From Lusitaniella coriacea LEGE 07157 (lineage in GTDB: Bacteria; Cyanobacteriota; Cyanobacteriia; Cyanobacteriales; Spirulinaceae), in assembly GCF_015207425.1 (NCBI RefSeq), contig NZ_JADEWZ010000004.1, positions 157,559-221,558 of the forward strand: 64,000 nucleotides of DNA, in the 5' to 3' direction. Both the position numbers and the translations under genes were made by a program. Under the pieces are notes generated by a model. That model ran no database searches. It was not told the origin of the DNA and worked only from the letters and a program-made list of their open reading frames with translations. Shown here one piece after another: positions 53,202 through 63,338 of this stretch. Position 1 is the stretch's first letter. Each line of letters starts with the position of its first letter.

Positions 53202-55808
53202 ATGCACTGTTCTGGCTTCCTTTTAACCATTGTATTAATACCCGCTCTAGGTTCAACTGTTAAGGCTCAAATTGCCCCGGATGGAACTCTGCGCAATAAC
53301 TCTGCTGTTAACCAAGTTGGTTCGCAGTGGAACATTACCAAAGGAGAAACGGTTGGTAATAACCTTTTTCATAGTTTCAGTATCTTTAACGTAGGGACAG
53401 GAGAAACCGCTTTTTTTAATAATGTAACAACCTTACAAAACATCATTGCACGGGTGACAGGAGGAACGAGTTCGACGATTGATGGAATTATTCGAGCCAA
53501 TGGAGGTGCGAATTTATTTCTCATTAATCCTAGTGGCATTATCTTCGGTTCCAACGCTCAACTGAATATGGGGGGGTCATTTTTTGCTAGCACTGCTGAG
53601 AGTGTAGTATTTTCCGATAGCAGTTCTTTCAGTGCGACTAATCCCCAAGCACCGCCTTTACTTGCCGTTAATGTGCCTATGGGATTGCAAATGAGTTCAA
53701 ATCCCGGAAATATTGCCGTGAATGCCCAAAACTTGCAAGTATTTTCTGGCCGAACGATTGGTTTTATTGGGGGGAACCTTCAACTTACTAATGCAAAAGT
53801 GCAAGCGTCTCAAGGAAGAATCGAATTAGGAAGTGTGAGCGCAAATAGTTTTGTTCGTTTGACACCTAACAACGCAAACATTGTCGTAAGTTATGAGGGA
53901 CTATCGAATTTTCGAGATATTCAACTCTCAAACGCAACCGTCGATGCGAGTGGATTGGGAGGCGGAATAATTCAAGTGCAGGGGAGAAATGTTGTGATTG
54001 GCAATGGCTCTCAGGTATTAAGCCGAACTTTGGGTTCCCAAGCGGGAGGGGATATCACCTTACGGGGAAGCGAGTTGGTATCAATAACGGGAACAGACTC
54101 CTCAAGATTCACGGTGGTGTCGAGTGATACGGTAGGTTCAGGTGGAGGAGGAGATTTAAGGGTAGAAACCGGACTATTTCAACTTCAAGGAACGGCATTC
54201 CTCTCAAGCAGTAGTTTAGGTTCGGGTGCGGGGGGAGATTTGATAATCCGAGCAACAGAGGGTGTTGTCGTCAGTGGTAATAGTCAACAGCTACAGCAAA
54301 TTTTCACTGATGCTTTTTCAGGGCAATTGACTCCTACAAATCGTCTTGGAGGATTGTTTTCTGTTGTGGCTGGAACTGTACCGGGAGGTGATATTACAAT
54401 TGAGGCGGGTTGGGTGAGTTTTCAAGATGGCGCGATCGCGCTCACTTCAACATTCGGTCAAGCTCCCAGTGGCAATATTAACATTCAAGCAACCGGAGCA
54501 GTAGACATTAATAATTCTGGAATTGTTTCGGCAACGAACCTAGGAACCCAAGGTGCAGCAGGGGACATTAACATCAATGCTCGCCAACTGACCATTCGAG
54601 ATGGGAGTGCTTTGGTCGCTGGTACTCTGGGAGATGGGCAAGGGGGAGATATTACCCTTGAAACAGCCGATTTTGTCGAGATTAGCCAGACTCTGCCCAG
54701 AGCAACAGGTATTATCACCAATACGTTGGGTCAAGGTGAAGGAGGAGATATTCGCATTGCAACGGGACGATTGAGGGTTCGAGATGCCCTTATCAGCACC
54801 AGTAGTGGCGGCACCACCCCGATGGGGATCTTTCCTTTTGGAGGGATTGGAGGAGATATTACCGTTGACGCTCGCGAGTCCGTTGAAATTACAGGAAGTC
54901 ATGCAATTAGGTTTTCTGGTGGCTCGGTTGCGGTACTTCCCAGCGGTTTTAGCACGACAACCTTTACCCCATCGCCTGCAGGCAATTTAACCCTGCGCAC
55001 TCCCCAATTGACCCTGGATGATGGCGCAACTCTGGATGTGAGGAGTCTGGGGAGTGGGAACGCAGGAACCCTTGATATCGCTGCAAACTCCATTGTCCTC
55101 GATCGCGGAAGTAGTTTCAATGCATCCACCATCACAGGCGCAGAGGGGAACATCAACCTTAATGCAAACCTCATTCTTTTACGTCGAGGGAGCAACATCA
55201 CCACCGATGCAGGCAATACCGACGGGGGAAATATTTTCATCAACGCAAACAATATCGTTGCCGTCCTCACCGAAGATAGCGACATTAGCGCTAACTCCCG
55301 CAACTCCCGTGGAGGGAATATCACAATTAACGTATCGGGGGGGATTTTTGGGCTGCGGTTTCAACCCCAAGACACTCCCTTCAGCGACATCACCGCAACG
55401 GGTCGAAACTCGGCGTTGAGCGGTACAGTGACGATTAATACCGTAGCAGTGAACCCCACCGCAGGTTTGGAAAAGCTCGCACAAGATATCGCCGACCCCA
55501 GTAACCAAATCGCAACGGGGTGTACATCTTATGCCCAAAGTCGCCTGACCGTTCTCGGACGCGGGGGATTACCCGACAATCCAATCGTCAGACTTCCAGG
55601 GCAAACGGTGTGGCGGGATATGCAAGCATTTTCCTCAAGAGCAACCCGCAATGAAGCTTCGATTTCACCTCAAGAAGTTCCAACCTCTCGCCCCCTCCTC
55701 CTCATTGAAGCCAATAGCTGGCGAGTCAATAAAGCGGGGAACGTCGAGTTAATTGCCCTTTTGCCCCAGGTTGCGACAAATGCAGAGAATTATAACTGCA
55801 AGTTTTAG
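53202..55808 (+). CDS. Two-partner-secretion exoprotein, filamentous haemagglutinin N-domain
   Basis: 868 residues. Signal peptide MHCSGFLLTIVLIPALGSTVKA, TPS domain ([33 protein letters not shown]), then a long beta-helix with loose repeats such as GAGGDLIIRATEGV and GNINIQATGAVDI (about 200-730), and the C-terminal module (GRGGLPDNPIVRLPGQTVWR) ending NYNCKF. Members of this family are secreted to the surface through a TpsB pore and often act as adhesins. A conserved Cys is near 780 (ATGCTSYA) and another at the C-terminus. It starts 72 bases after the short paralogue. Confidence 0.9.
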   Translation: MHCSGFLLTIVLIPALGSTVKAQIAPDGTLRNNSAVNQVGSQWNITKGETVGNNLFHSFSIFNVGTGETAFFNNVTTLQNIIARVTGGTSSTIDGIIRANGGANLFLINPSGIIFGSNAQLNMGGSFFASTAESVVFSDSSSFSATNPQAPPLLAVNVPMGLQMSSNPGNIAVNAQNLQVFSGRTIGFIGGNLQLTNAKVQASQGRIELGSVSANSFVRLTPNNANIVVSYEGLSNFRDIQLSNATVDASGLGGGIIQVQGRNVVIGNGSQVLSRTLGSQAGGDITLRGSELVSITGTDSSRFTVVSSDTVGSGGGGDLRVETGLFQLQGTAFLSSSSLGSGAGGDLIIRATEGVVVSGNSQQLQQIFTDAFSGQLTPTNRLGGLFSVVAGTVPGGDITIEAGWVSFQDGAIALTSTFGQAPSGNINIQATGAVDINNSGIVSATNLGTQGAAGDININARQLTIRDGSALVAGTLGDGQGGDITLETADFVEISQTLPRATGIITNTLGQGEGGDIRIATGRLRVRDALISTSSGGTTPMGIFPFGGIGGDITVDARESVEITGSHAIRFSGGSVAVLPSGFSTTTFTPSPAGNLTLRTPQLTLDDGATLDVRSLGSGNAGTLDIAANSIVLDRGSSFNASTITGAEGNINLNANLILLRRGSNITTDAGNTDGGNIFINANNIVAVLTEDSDISANSRNSRGGNITINVSGGIFGLRFQPQDTPFSDITATGRNSALSGTVTINTVAVNPTAGLEKLAQDIADPSNQIATGCTSYAQSRLTVLGRGGLPDNPIVRLPGQTVWRDMQAFSSRATRNEASISPQEVPTSRPLLLIEANSWRVNKAGNVELIALLPQVATNAENYNCKF

Positions 55809-55971
55809 AGGTAACTTTAATTCCCTCAGATTTTTCGCCGAAAATTTCTCTATCAGAAGAAAATTACAAGCAAAAATCCAAATCAAATCTTCCCATACTT
55901 GTACGGAAATCTTGAGTTCATTTCGAGGGTGATACAATGGGGAAATCTTGTTAAAATCAATCGCCTCAACC

Positions 55972-58817
55972 ATGCGTTATCGATACTTTTTCCTCAAGTT
56001 ATTCGCTTTTTTTTTGTAGGATTATCGACCCTAGAAGCTAACGCTCAAATTGTCCCCGATGGAACTCTTCGTAACAACTCCACTGCTAATTTACTAGGGC
56101 CACAATGGATAATTACGGGAGGGAAAACAATAGGAAATAATCTATTCCATAGCTTCAATGCCTTCAACGTCGGTACGGGAGAAATTGCATTTTTTAACAA
56201 CGCCGCAACCCTACAAAACATTATTGCGCGGGTGACGGGGGGAACGAGTTCGACCATTGACGGACTGATTCGAGCGAACGGAGTAGCCAATTTATTTCTG
56301 ATTAATCCCAATGGAATTATCTTTGGGGCAAACGCTCAACTTGGTATTGGCGGCTCGTTTTTTGCTAGTACTGCCGATAGTGTCGTATTTTCTGATAGAA
56401 GTTCTTTCAGCGCAACCAATCCCCAAGCGGCTCCCCTACTTGCGGTAAACGTGCCAATGGGACTGCAAATGGGTACAAATCCCAGCAACATCGCTGTGAA
56501 TGCCCAAAACTTGCAAGCATTTCCCGGTCGAACAATCGGTTTCATTGGAGGAAATCTGCAACTGAACAACGCCCAGGTGCGAGCCTTTCAAGGAAGAGTT
56601 GAATTAGGCAGCGTCGGAGCAAATAGTTTAGTGCGACTAACACCAAATACAACGAATATTGCCGCGAGCTATGAAGGCGTTTCCAACTTCCAGGACATTC
56701 AACTCTCAAACGCATTTTTTGATGTGAGCGGATTAGGCGGTGGAACGATTCAAGTTCAGGGGAGAAATGTTGCCGTTGGGAATGGTTCCACACTCGCGAG
56801 TCGAACGTTTGGTTCCGAAGCAGGAGGGGATATCATTTTGCGGGGAAGCGAGTCGGTATCGATAACAGGGGACAACCCATCAAGATTTACTGGAATTGCT
56901 CTTGATACTTTGGGGACGGGAACAGGAGGAAATGCCATTGTAGAAACCGAGCAGTTTTTACTTCAAGGAACAGCTAATATTGCTCTGAGCAGTTTGAATT
57001 CTGGCGCTGGAGGAAATTTGACAATTCGAGCGTCAGAGCAGGCGACTATAGTGGGTTTAGGACTAGATGCTTTAGAGCAGTTCTTAGATATTGCTTTTTC
57101 GGGGCAATTCACTCTGGGTACTCCAGTTGCAGGGTTATTTGCTATTGCGGCGGCTGATGGGCAGAGTGGAGATATTACGATTGAAACGGGTTCCCTCTCG
57201 CTGCAAAATGGCGCACTGTTCGCCAACGCAACCTTCGGTCAAGCGTCTAGTGGCAATATTAATATCCGCACGACGAGTTCTATGGAAGTTGTCGGTTCTG
57301 CGGTGCTTAATGCTGCAACATTTGGCAGTCAAGGCTCGGCAGGCAAAACCGAAATTGATACAAGTCAATTAACCGTGCGCGATGGCGGCTTAATTTCAAC
57401 CATTACCTTTGGCAACGAACCGAGTGGAGATATCGCGATTACAGCGTCAGATTTTGTAGAACTGAACCGAACGCTTCCCAATGCCATCTTCCCAACGGGC
57501 ATCACCAATAATTCCTTCGGTGTGGGAGCGGGGGGCGATGTCAAGATTGCTACAGGGCGATTTATTAACAGAGATGGAGCAGTTGTGATTGCAACTAGCG
57601 GCGGTATTCTTGGAACAGGATTTGTTCCCTTTGGAGGACCAGGAGGAAATATTTCGATTGAAGCGCGAGAGTCGGTGGAAATTACGGGTAGTGCAGCGAA
57701 TCGTTTTGCAGGACAGGCAGGAGGGGAGTTAGTTGGCGGGCCGGGAACAACGACATCCACCTCATTTCCCGCAGGAGATTTAACCATTCGCACGCGCCGA
57801 CTCACCCTTGCCGATGGTGCTTTCGTCGATAGTGCAACGCTTTCTTCTGGCAATGGGGGAAACCTGCTGGTTGAAGCGTCGGAGTCTGTAGAGTTGATTG
57901 GCAGGTCGAGTCTTACTGGATTTCCCACAAGCATAACAACTTCGTCGGGTCGTCCCGATTTCTCTCAGACAGTGGTGACGGGGAATGGCGGAAATTTAAC
58001 CCTGAGAACGAAAAGTTTAGCTTTGCGAGATGGGGCAACTCTGGATATGAGGAGTTTTGGGGTTGGGGATGCGGGAACGTTGGATATCACGGCTCATTCC
58101 ATCTTCCTCGATCGCGGAAGTAGTTTCAATGCATCCACTGTTTCAGGCGCAGGGGGGAATATCAACCTTAACGCCAAGCTCATTCTTTTACGTCGAGGGA
58201 GCAACATCACCACCGATGCAGGCAATACCGACGGGGGGAATATTTTCATCAATGCAAATAATCTGGTTGCCGTCCTCACTGAAGATAGCGACATCAGCGC
58301 CAATTCTCGCAACTCCCGTGGAGGGAATATCACAATTAACGTATCGGGAGGCATTTTTGGGCTGCGGTTTCAAGAGGAAGACACCCCCTTGAGCGACATT
58401 ACCGCAACGGGTCGCGATTCTTCCCAAAGTGGCACGGTGACGATTAATACAGTGGAAATCAACCCGGCAGAAAATTTAGAAAAGCTTGCACTTGACTTTG
58501 CCGACCCCAGCCAGCAAATTGCAACGGGGTGTGCGGCATATGCCCAGAGCCGATTTGAGGTGATTGGACGGGGGGGTTTGCCGGAAGATCCAACGGTAAT
58601 GCTTCCAGGACAAACGGTGTGGCGAGATTTGCAAGCATTTTCCTCAAGCACGACGAACGCAGAAGAATCGGTTTCTCTTCAAGAAATTAACACCTCTCGT
58701 CCCCTTGTAGAGGCAAACAGTTGGCGGGTAAATAAGGCGGGAAATGTGGAATTAGTGACAGTTTTGCCCAGTAAAATGGCAAAAGCAGGAATTACCGGTT
58801 GTGCGGCAGAATATTAA
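55972..58817 (+). CDS. Two-partner-secretion exoprotein with T9 frameshift in signal peptide
   Basis: About 950 residues after correction. The frame with the TPS domain is open from TTG 55899, but its N-terminus is not signal-like. The ATG at 55972 opens a typical signal (MRYRYFFLKLF) in the neighbouring frame, which stops at TAG 56017, after nine T (56007-56015); one more T would join the two frames and give the end FVGLSTLEANAQIVPDG. The rest matches its paralogues: TPS domain (NPNGIIFGANAQL), beta-helix, and C-terminal module ([20 protein letters not shown]). Whether the shift is real is a question for resequencing. Confidence 0.85.
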
Positions 58818-58868
58818 TCTATATTTGAAATATATTTGTTGAAATTTCCTCTTTTATCGTCAATTTTC

Positions 58869-59262
58869 CTATAATACTTCTTGGGAAGTGGGAAAATGCG
58901 AATGGTAATCTCGTTTAAATCGATCGAGTCGTTCTTCTAATTCAACGGTAACTTTTTCCAGACGACGATCGCGGCTTAACTGAGGACGAACATTTTGAGC
59001 GATGCGATTGAGTTGTGCCGCGCCGAATTGAATTTCAGAATCGAGAAGCTGAGGCAGGGAACGCAGGCGATCTTGAAACAAACTGTTGAGATAATGGTAG
59101 ATGGGCGAACGAATTCCTGGAGCGCGAGGATAGCAACTCCACAAGGGCAATACGTACGTCGTCATCGAAGAAGTTGGGTAATAATCGCTCTCATAACCAG
59201 GGATTGAGTATATCGCCAAAATTGGGCATTCTGCGATGGGAGCGGTAATAAGAGAGTTTCAT
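58869..59262 (-). pseudogene. Decayed polysaccharide pyruvyltransferase
   Basis: From an ATG at 59262 that shares one base with the upstream stop (TGATG), the frame reads MKLSYYRSHRRMPNFGDILN, then PWL and a TGA (59193-59191), and resumes ERLLPNFFDDD. This is the start of the pyruvyltransferase family (NFGDxLNPWLW), with the Trp codon replaced by TGA. The next residues do not fit; a +1-shifted frame (ORF 58869-59219) then gives a C-terminal-like helical part (LSRDRRLEKVTVELEERLDRF). A normal protein is about 300 residues, so most of the middle is missing. The 116-aa fragment may still be translated. Confidence 0.6.
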
Positions 59263-60338
59263 CAAAAAATTGAGGAAATAAAGGATCGCGCTTTTTGTTT
59301 GAAACGGTAGCGTTTGACATCCAATGTTCCGCCAAATCCCTGAAGTTGTCGCAATTTCAAAGGTGTTTGCTGCCAGTGTTGGTAGGTAGGAATGGCAACC
59401 TGTTGGAGAAAATCGTGCCAACGGAGCGTGATTTGTTGCGGGAGAATTTCAGCCGCGCGCGATCGCGCGTTCTCCTGCATTGCTTGGCGCAGTGAGGGAT
59501 TATCCCGCAAGTTTTGAAGTGCCGCGATCGCGCTTTGCACCGAAGAGACTTCTAAATAGTCCAGTTCGCTACGCCGTTCCCCCTGAAAAGCAGATTCGCA
59601 TCCCAAAATTGCCGGGGTGCCAGCCAGCCAAGAATTATAGAGCTTTGTTGCGGGTTTGCAAAAGAAACAATTCGTTTGGGAGAGTTGACGACGATCGAAA
59701 CTGCGCACCGATATAGTCGCATCGATCTGGCTGTAATCGATCCATTCCTCTCGATTCTCACAAATACGCCATTTAAGTCCCATTTCCTGCAATTTCTTCC
59801 CCCACGCAGCATCTTGCAACTCCGGTGCGAGGTTTCCCGGACGACCAAAGTAGGCAATGGTTTCAAAACGATCGCCACGATCGCGATCGCGCGCCACCAA
59901 TTGCGGTTGCGTCCAGTGAGGCATAAAATAGCTATTCCTAAAATTCCGATCGCGGGGATTTTGGACGACGTGGAGTTGAGCGGCTGGATGCCCTTCTCGT
60001 TCTGCTTTAATGCAAATTAACATCGCCCCTGATTTCGATTGAATATCGTAGCCTTCCAACGCATCTCGATGAGCGAGAACAATCCCTTCATCGGGGAAAG
60101 TATTGGTCAAATGACAGGGAACGCCAATTGCTTGTAAGTTGTGGCAAGTTTGCACTGTCCACACGCAAACGCCATTATTCAAAGCACTCCAGTCATGCTT
60201 GAGAGAGTTGGAGGAGACGGAATAATACGAGGCGGGAAGGTAAAAATAAATGGGAGGAAGAGTGTTCCCAGTGCTGACTGCCGGAGGAAAGTTGCTGCGC
60301 GATTTCGAGTTAAAACGTCGAACAGTTTTAAGTTGCAT
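59262..60338 (-). CDS. Glycosyltransferase (GT4-like)
   Basis: 358 residues. The last half has the glycosyltransferase group 1 C-terminal signature: KPATKLYNSWLAGTPAILGCESAF followed by acidic SELDYLEV and the helix SAIAALQNLRDNPSLRQAM. The N-terminal half has IYFYLPASYYSVSSNSLKHD and GVCVWTVQTCHNLQAIGVPC, typical of enzymes that act on cell-surface polysaccharides. No signal peptide. Its stop overlaps the pyruvyltransferase-remnant start by one base, so the two were once an exopolysaccharide-decoration operon. Confidence 0.75.
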   Translation of the reverse strand: MQLKTVRRFNSKSRSNFPPAVSTGNTLPPIYFYLPASYYSVSSNSLKHDWSALNNGVCVWTVQTCHNLQAIGVPCHLTNTFPDEGIVLAHRDALEGYDIQSKSGAMLICIKAEREGHPAAQLHVVQNPRDRNFRNSYFMPHWTQPQLVARDRDRGDRFETIAYFGRPGNLAPELQDAAWGKKLQEMGLKWRICENREEWIDYSQIDATISVRSFDRRQLSQTNCFFCKPATKLYNSWLAGTPAILGCESAFQGERRSELDYLEVSSVQSAIAALQNLRDNPSLRQAMQENARSRAAEILPQQITLRWHDFLQQVAIPTYQHWQQTPLKLRQLQGFGGTLDVKRYRFKQKARSFISSIF

Positions 60339-60490
60339 TGTTCAGCGATATTTTGTTGTGGATTTTGCTGCTTCCCTTTATCATTCCCATTGCCTCCTGA
60401 GATAGACCATGTTGCGAGAATCTTCCCAGGACATCCTACAAAGACGATCTTAAATTTGCGTAAAGGCGCGTTCGTGCCATTCCTTTAGCT

Positions 60491-61192
60491 TTACGATGGG
60501 TTCTGTGCTGTATCCGGAACGTGCTGTTGAATTAAGTGATAGCACTCCGGGACGGGTTTTCGCTCGGTCATCCCTCGAACTAACGCTTCGTAGGCATTGC
60601 GATGTTTTTCAATTAACGTTTTCGCTTGAAGTTGTCCCCATTGCTGTTTTCGTGGCGATTCTGATACAGAACGACCGAAAAAAACTAGCGCGTTGGTGAT
60701 TTGTTGGCGATCCTCTTTTCCGCCTTCCGCGCGCTCATAGCGCAAAACCTCGGCGGCAATTCCCGCCATCCAAACCGTACACAATCGGTCGAGGAGAAGC
60801 TGAAGTTCCAGGGGAGAAAGCACCCCCTCAAAAAGGTTTTCCGTTTCGACAACAACGCCTCCAATTCCAGGTTGTCCCTGTTTGAGCGTTTCCCAAGCAC
60901 TCAGCGTATAGCCTTTCACCGGAATGCCGAGCAAATATGCCACCAGAAAATGACCTGCCTCATGATAAACCGCGCGATCGCGGTACTCTGGGGAAAAACG
61001 AGCTAACCCATCCAGGAGTAAGGTTGCGCCGCGTCCTTTTAACCCCAAAGTATCCACAGTCACAATCCCCAAAACGCAAAATGTCAGCACTGCGGGAATC
61101 GTCGGGGAAAGGTGAATAAGGGGGCCCAGTAAAATCGAAAGCGTCATTAAAAAGATACTAACGGCAAGGATATTTAAAGCAGTTTGTTGCAT
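60491..61192 (-). CDS. M41-like membrane metalloprotease without AAA domain
   Basis: 233 residues from the ATG at 61192 (an upstream in-frame start gives a hydrophilic prefix of 22 residues). Two hydrophobic helices (ALNILAVSIFLMTLSILLGP and AVLTFCVLGIVTV) precede a peptidase domain with the zinc motif HEAGH (residues 77-81) and a following helix (WMAGIAAEVLRYERAEGGKED, where FtsH has its third ligand region). FtsH proteases have an AAA ATPase before this domain; it is absent here, so the protein would act without ATP-driven unfolding. Such stand-alone M41-like proteins occur in cyanobacteria and plastids. Confidence 0.8.
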   Translation of the reverse strand: MQQTALNILAVSIFLMTLSILLGPLIHLSPTIPAVLTFCVLGIVTVDTLGLKGRGATLLLDGLARFSPEYRDRAVYHEAGHFLVAYLLGIPVKGYTLSAWETLKQGQPGIGGVVVETENLFEGVLSPLELQLLLDRLCTVWMAGIAAEVLRYERAEGGKEDRQQITNALVFFGRSVSESPRKQQWGQLQAKTLIEKHRNAYEALVRGMTERKPVPECYHLIQQHVPDTAQNPS

Positions 61193-61507
61193 ATATATAG
61201 CGTTTCTCAGTTGGGTGAGGTACAAAACTTTAAGCTTGAGGCAATGGGCAGTCGGCAATAGGTATTAGGGTGCGTACCTTGTAAGAGCGAGAATGGCGAT
61301 AGTGTTTCCTTGCATTGGGCATAATTCACATCAGGCGTGAATTAGAGTCGCCAAACCCACATTCTACTGCATCTATCTCCCCTCTCCCAAACTTGGGAGA
61401 GGGGCTGGGGGTGAGAGCTTTCAGGGCTTTTGGGCGATATCCATCAGACGTAATTCTGAATTCCGAACGCATAACGTGGCAAGATTATTCCAGTTTATGG
61501 GTAAATT
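61193..61507. other. Intergenic region before the symporter gene
   Basis: 315 bases between divergent genes, holding one long-stem repeat (listed separately) and no gene. Confidence 0.5.
61379..61404. repeat. Long-stem intergenic palindrome
   Basis: CCCCTCTCCCAA-AC-TTGGGAGAGGGG is a perfect 12-bp stem with a 2-base loop, followed by CTGGGGGTGAGAG. This resembles a repeated sequence type widespread in cyanobacterial intergenic DNA. Only one full copy is seen in the window. Confidence 0.6.
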
Positions 61508-63298
61508 ATGCAACAGATTGATTGGGCGATTGTTTTGGTCTACCTCATCTTAACGATGGGAATTGGACTGTACCTCTCGCGCCGGGGTTCCAAGAGTCTC
61601 GTGGATTTCTTTGTCTCCGGACGATCTCTTCCTTGGTGGTTGGCGGGAACCAGCATGGCAGCAACCACATTCTCTATCGACACCCCCCTTTATGTTGCCG
61701 GAGTTGTGGGCAGTCGGGGAATTATGGGGAATTGGGAATGGTGGTGTTTTGGGATTTCCCACATCATCATGGTCTACATTTTCGCGAAGATGTGGCGGCG
61801 TTCGGAGGTGGTGACGGATGCAGAACTCACGGAACTGCGCTATGGCGGTTCGACTGCGGCAATTTTGCGCGGGGTGAAGGCATTTTTGTTTGCGGTTCCC
61901 ATCAACTGTATCGCCATTGGCTATGCGATGTTGGCAGCGGTGAAGGTGGTTGAAGGACTCAATATTTGGGAAACTTTGGGGATTGCCGCCGATGAGAACT
62001 TAAAATTTTTGAGCGTTGTGGGGGTTAGCGTTCTGGTATTGATTTATGCGGGGTTTGCCGGGTTGTGGGGAGTGGTTGCAACGGATTTTATTCAATTTAT
62101 TCTGGCATTATTCGGCGCGATCGCGGTTGCTCTTTTTACCCTCAATTCTCCGGAGGTTGGCGGGATTCGCGAACTCTTACCCAAGGTTCAGGAAATCACA
62201 GAGTTTGACGTACTCTCCTTCCTACCCCTCAATTGGAATTTTACCTGGAACGATGCCGCAGGCATAACCGGAACCGTCTTCGCCGCATCTATGCTCCTAC
62301 AATGGTGGTCTTGGCGGCGTAGCGACGGGGGAGGCGAGTTTATTCAACGCCTCATCGCCGCGAAAGATGAAGCTGCCGCAGAGAAATCCGCCTGGTTATT
62401 TAACATCCTCAACTACGTGGTGCGCACTTGGCCTTGGATTATTGTTGCCCTGGTCGCGATCGCGGTTTATCCTGATTTGGGAGATCGCGAATTAGGCTAT
62501 CCCAAACTGATGCTCGATTTCCTTCCCCCCGCAATGTTGGGACTCGTGGTTGCATCCCTTCTCGCCGCGTTCATGAGTACCGTTTCCACTTCGATTAATT
62601 GGGGTGCGTCCTTCATCACCAACGACCTCTATTTGCGCTTCTTTAAACCCGATGCCGAACAAGGGGAATTAGTCCTCGTCGGACGCATTGCATCGATTCT
62701 CGTCACCGCTTTGGGTGCTGTCTCTGCCTATTACTCCAAGGACGTTGCAACGGTTTTTCGATTGGTAATCGCGATCGGTACGGGATCTGGGTTAGTCTTA
62801 ATCTTACGCTGGTTTTGGTGGCGCATTAACGCTCCCGCAGAACTCGCAGCAATCGTCGGGAGTTTTATTGTCGGTTCCGCTACCAGTCTCGTCCCGGCAT
62901 TCAAAATTGAAGACTTTGGTCTGCGCTTACTCATCATTACCCTCAGCGTCAGCGTATTGTGGATAGCTGCAATGTTCCTCACGCCGCCAGAAACCGACGA
63001 AACCTTAGACAATTTTTACCGCCGCGTGCGTCCCAGTGGAATCGGTTGGATGCGACAGCGAGAACGAACGGGTTTAGCAGCCATTCAAACTCTTGAAACA
63101 GATATCCAGCGCGTTGGTGCGGGAATTTTGTTCATGTTTGGCGCAATGTTCGCCATTGGCGGGTTCCTACTCCTACAACCCTTAACGGGATGGCTTTCTT
63201 TAATCGTCGCCGTTCTTGGCGGGTTCTGGTTGCGTCAGTTGAGCAAACGCAGAATTGCACCGATGCCGCGTCCGGGTTTGGATGATGAGGATTTTTAA
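61508..63298 (+). CDS. Sodium:solute symporter family protein
   Basis: 596 residues with about 13 hydrophobic helices, beginning IDWAIVLVYLILTMGIGLYL and including RSLPWWLAGTSMAATTFSID, which is the sodium/solute symporter (SSF) signature region, and NILNYVVRTWPWIIVALVAI. SSF members import sugars, amino acids or ions by sodium cotransport. The substrate cannot be predicted from the sequence. The C-terminus is cytosolic with an acidic/basic tail (RRIAPMPRPGLDDEDF). No binding-protein gene is beside it. Confidence 0.88.
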   Translation: MQQIDWAIVLVYLILTMGIGLYLSRRGSKSLVDFFVSGRSLPWWLAGTSMAATTFSIDTPLYVAGVVGSRGIMGNWEWWCFGISHIIMVYIFAKMWRRSEVVTDAELTELRYGGSTAAILRGVKAFLFAVPINCIAIGYAMLAAVKVVEGLNIWETLGIAADENLKFLSVVGVSVLVLIYAGFAGLWGVVATDFIQFILALFGAIAVALFTLNSPEVGGIRELLPKVQEITEFDVLSFLPLNWNFTWNDAAGITGTVFAASMLLQWWSWRRSDGGGEFIQRLIAAKDEAAAEKSAWLFNILNYVVRTWPWIIVALVAIAVYPDLGDRELGYPKLMLDFLPPAMLGLVVASLLAAFMSTVSTSINWGASFITNDLYLRFFKPDAEQGELVLVGRIASILVTALGAVSAYYSKDVATVFRLVIAIGTGSGLVLILRWFWWRINAPAELAAIVGSFIVGSATSLVPAFKIEDFGLRLLIITLSVSVLWIAAMFLTPPETDETLDNFYRRVRPSGIGWMRQRERTGLAAIQTLETDIQRVGAGILFMFGAMFAIGGFLLLQPLTGWLSLIVAVLGGFWLRQLSKRRIAPMPRPGLDDEDF

Positions 63299-63338
63299 AG
63301 AGGCGATTTGGGTTGTCAATCTGGATAAAATCTCGGTC

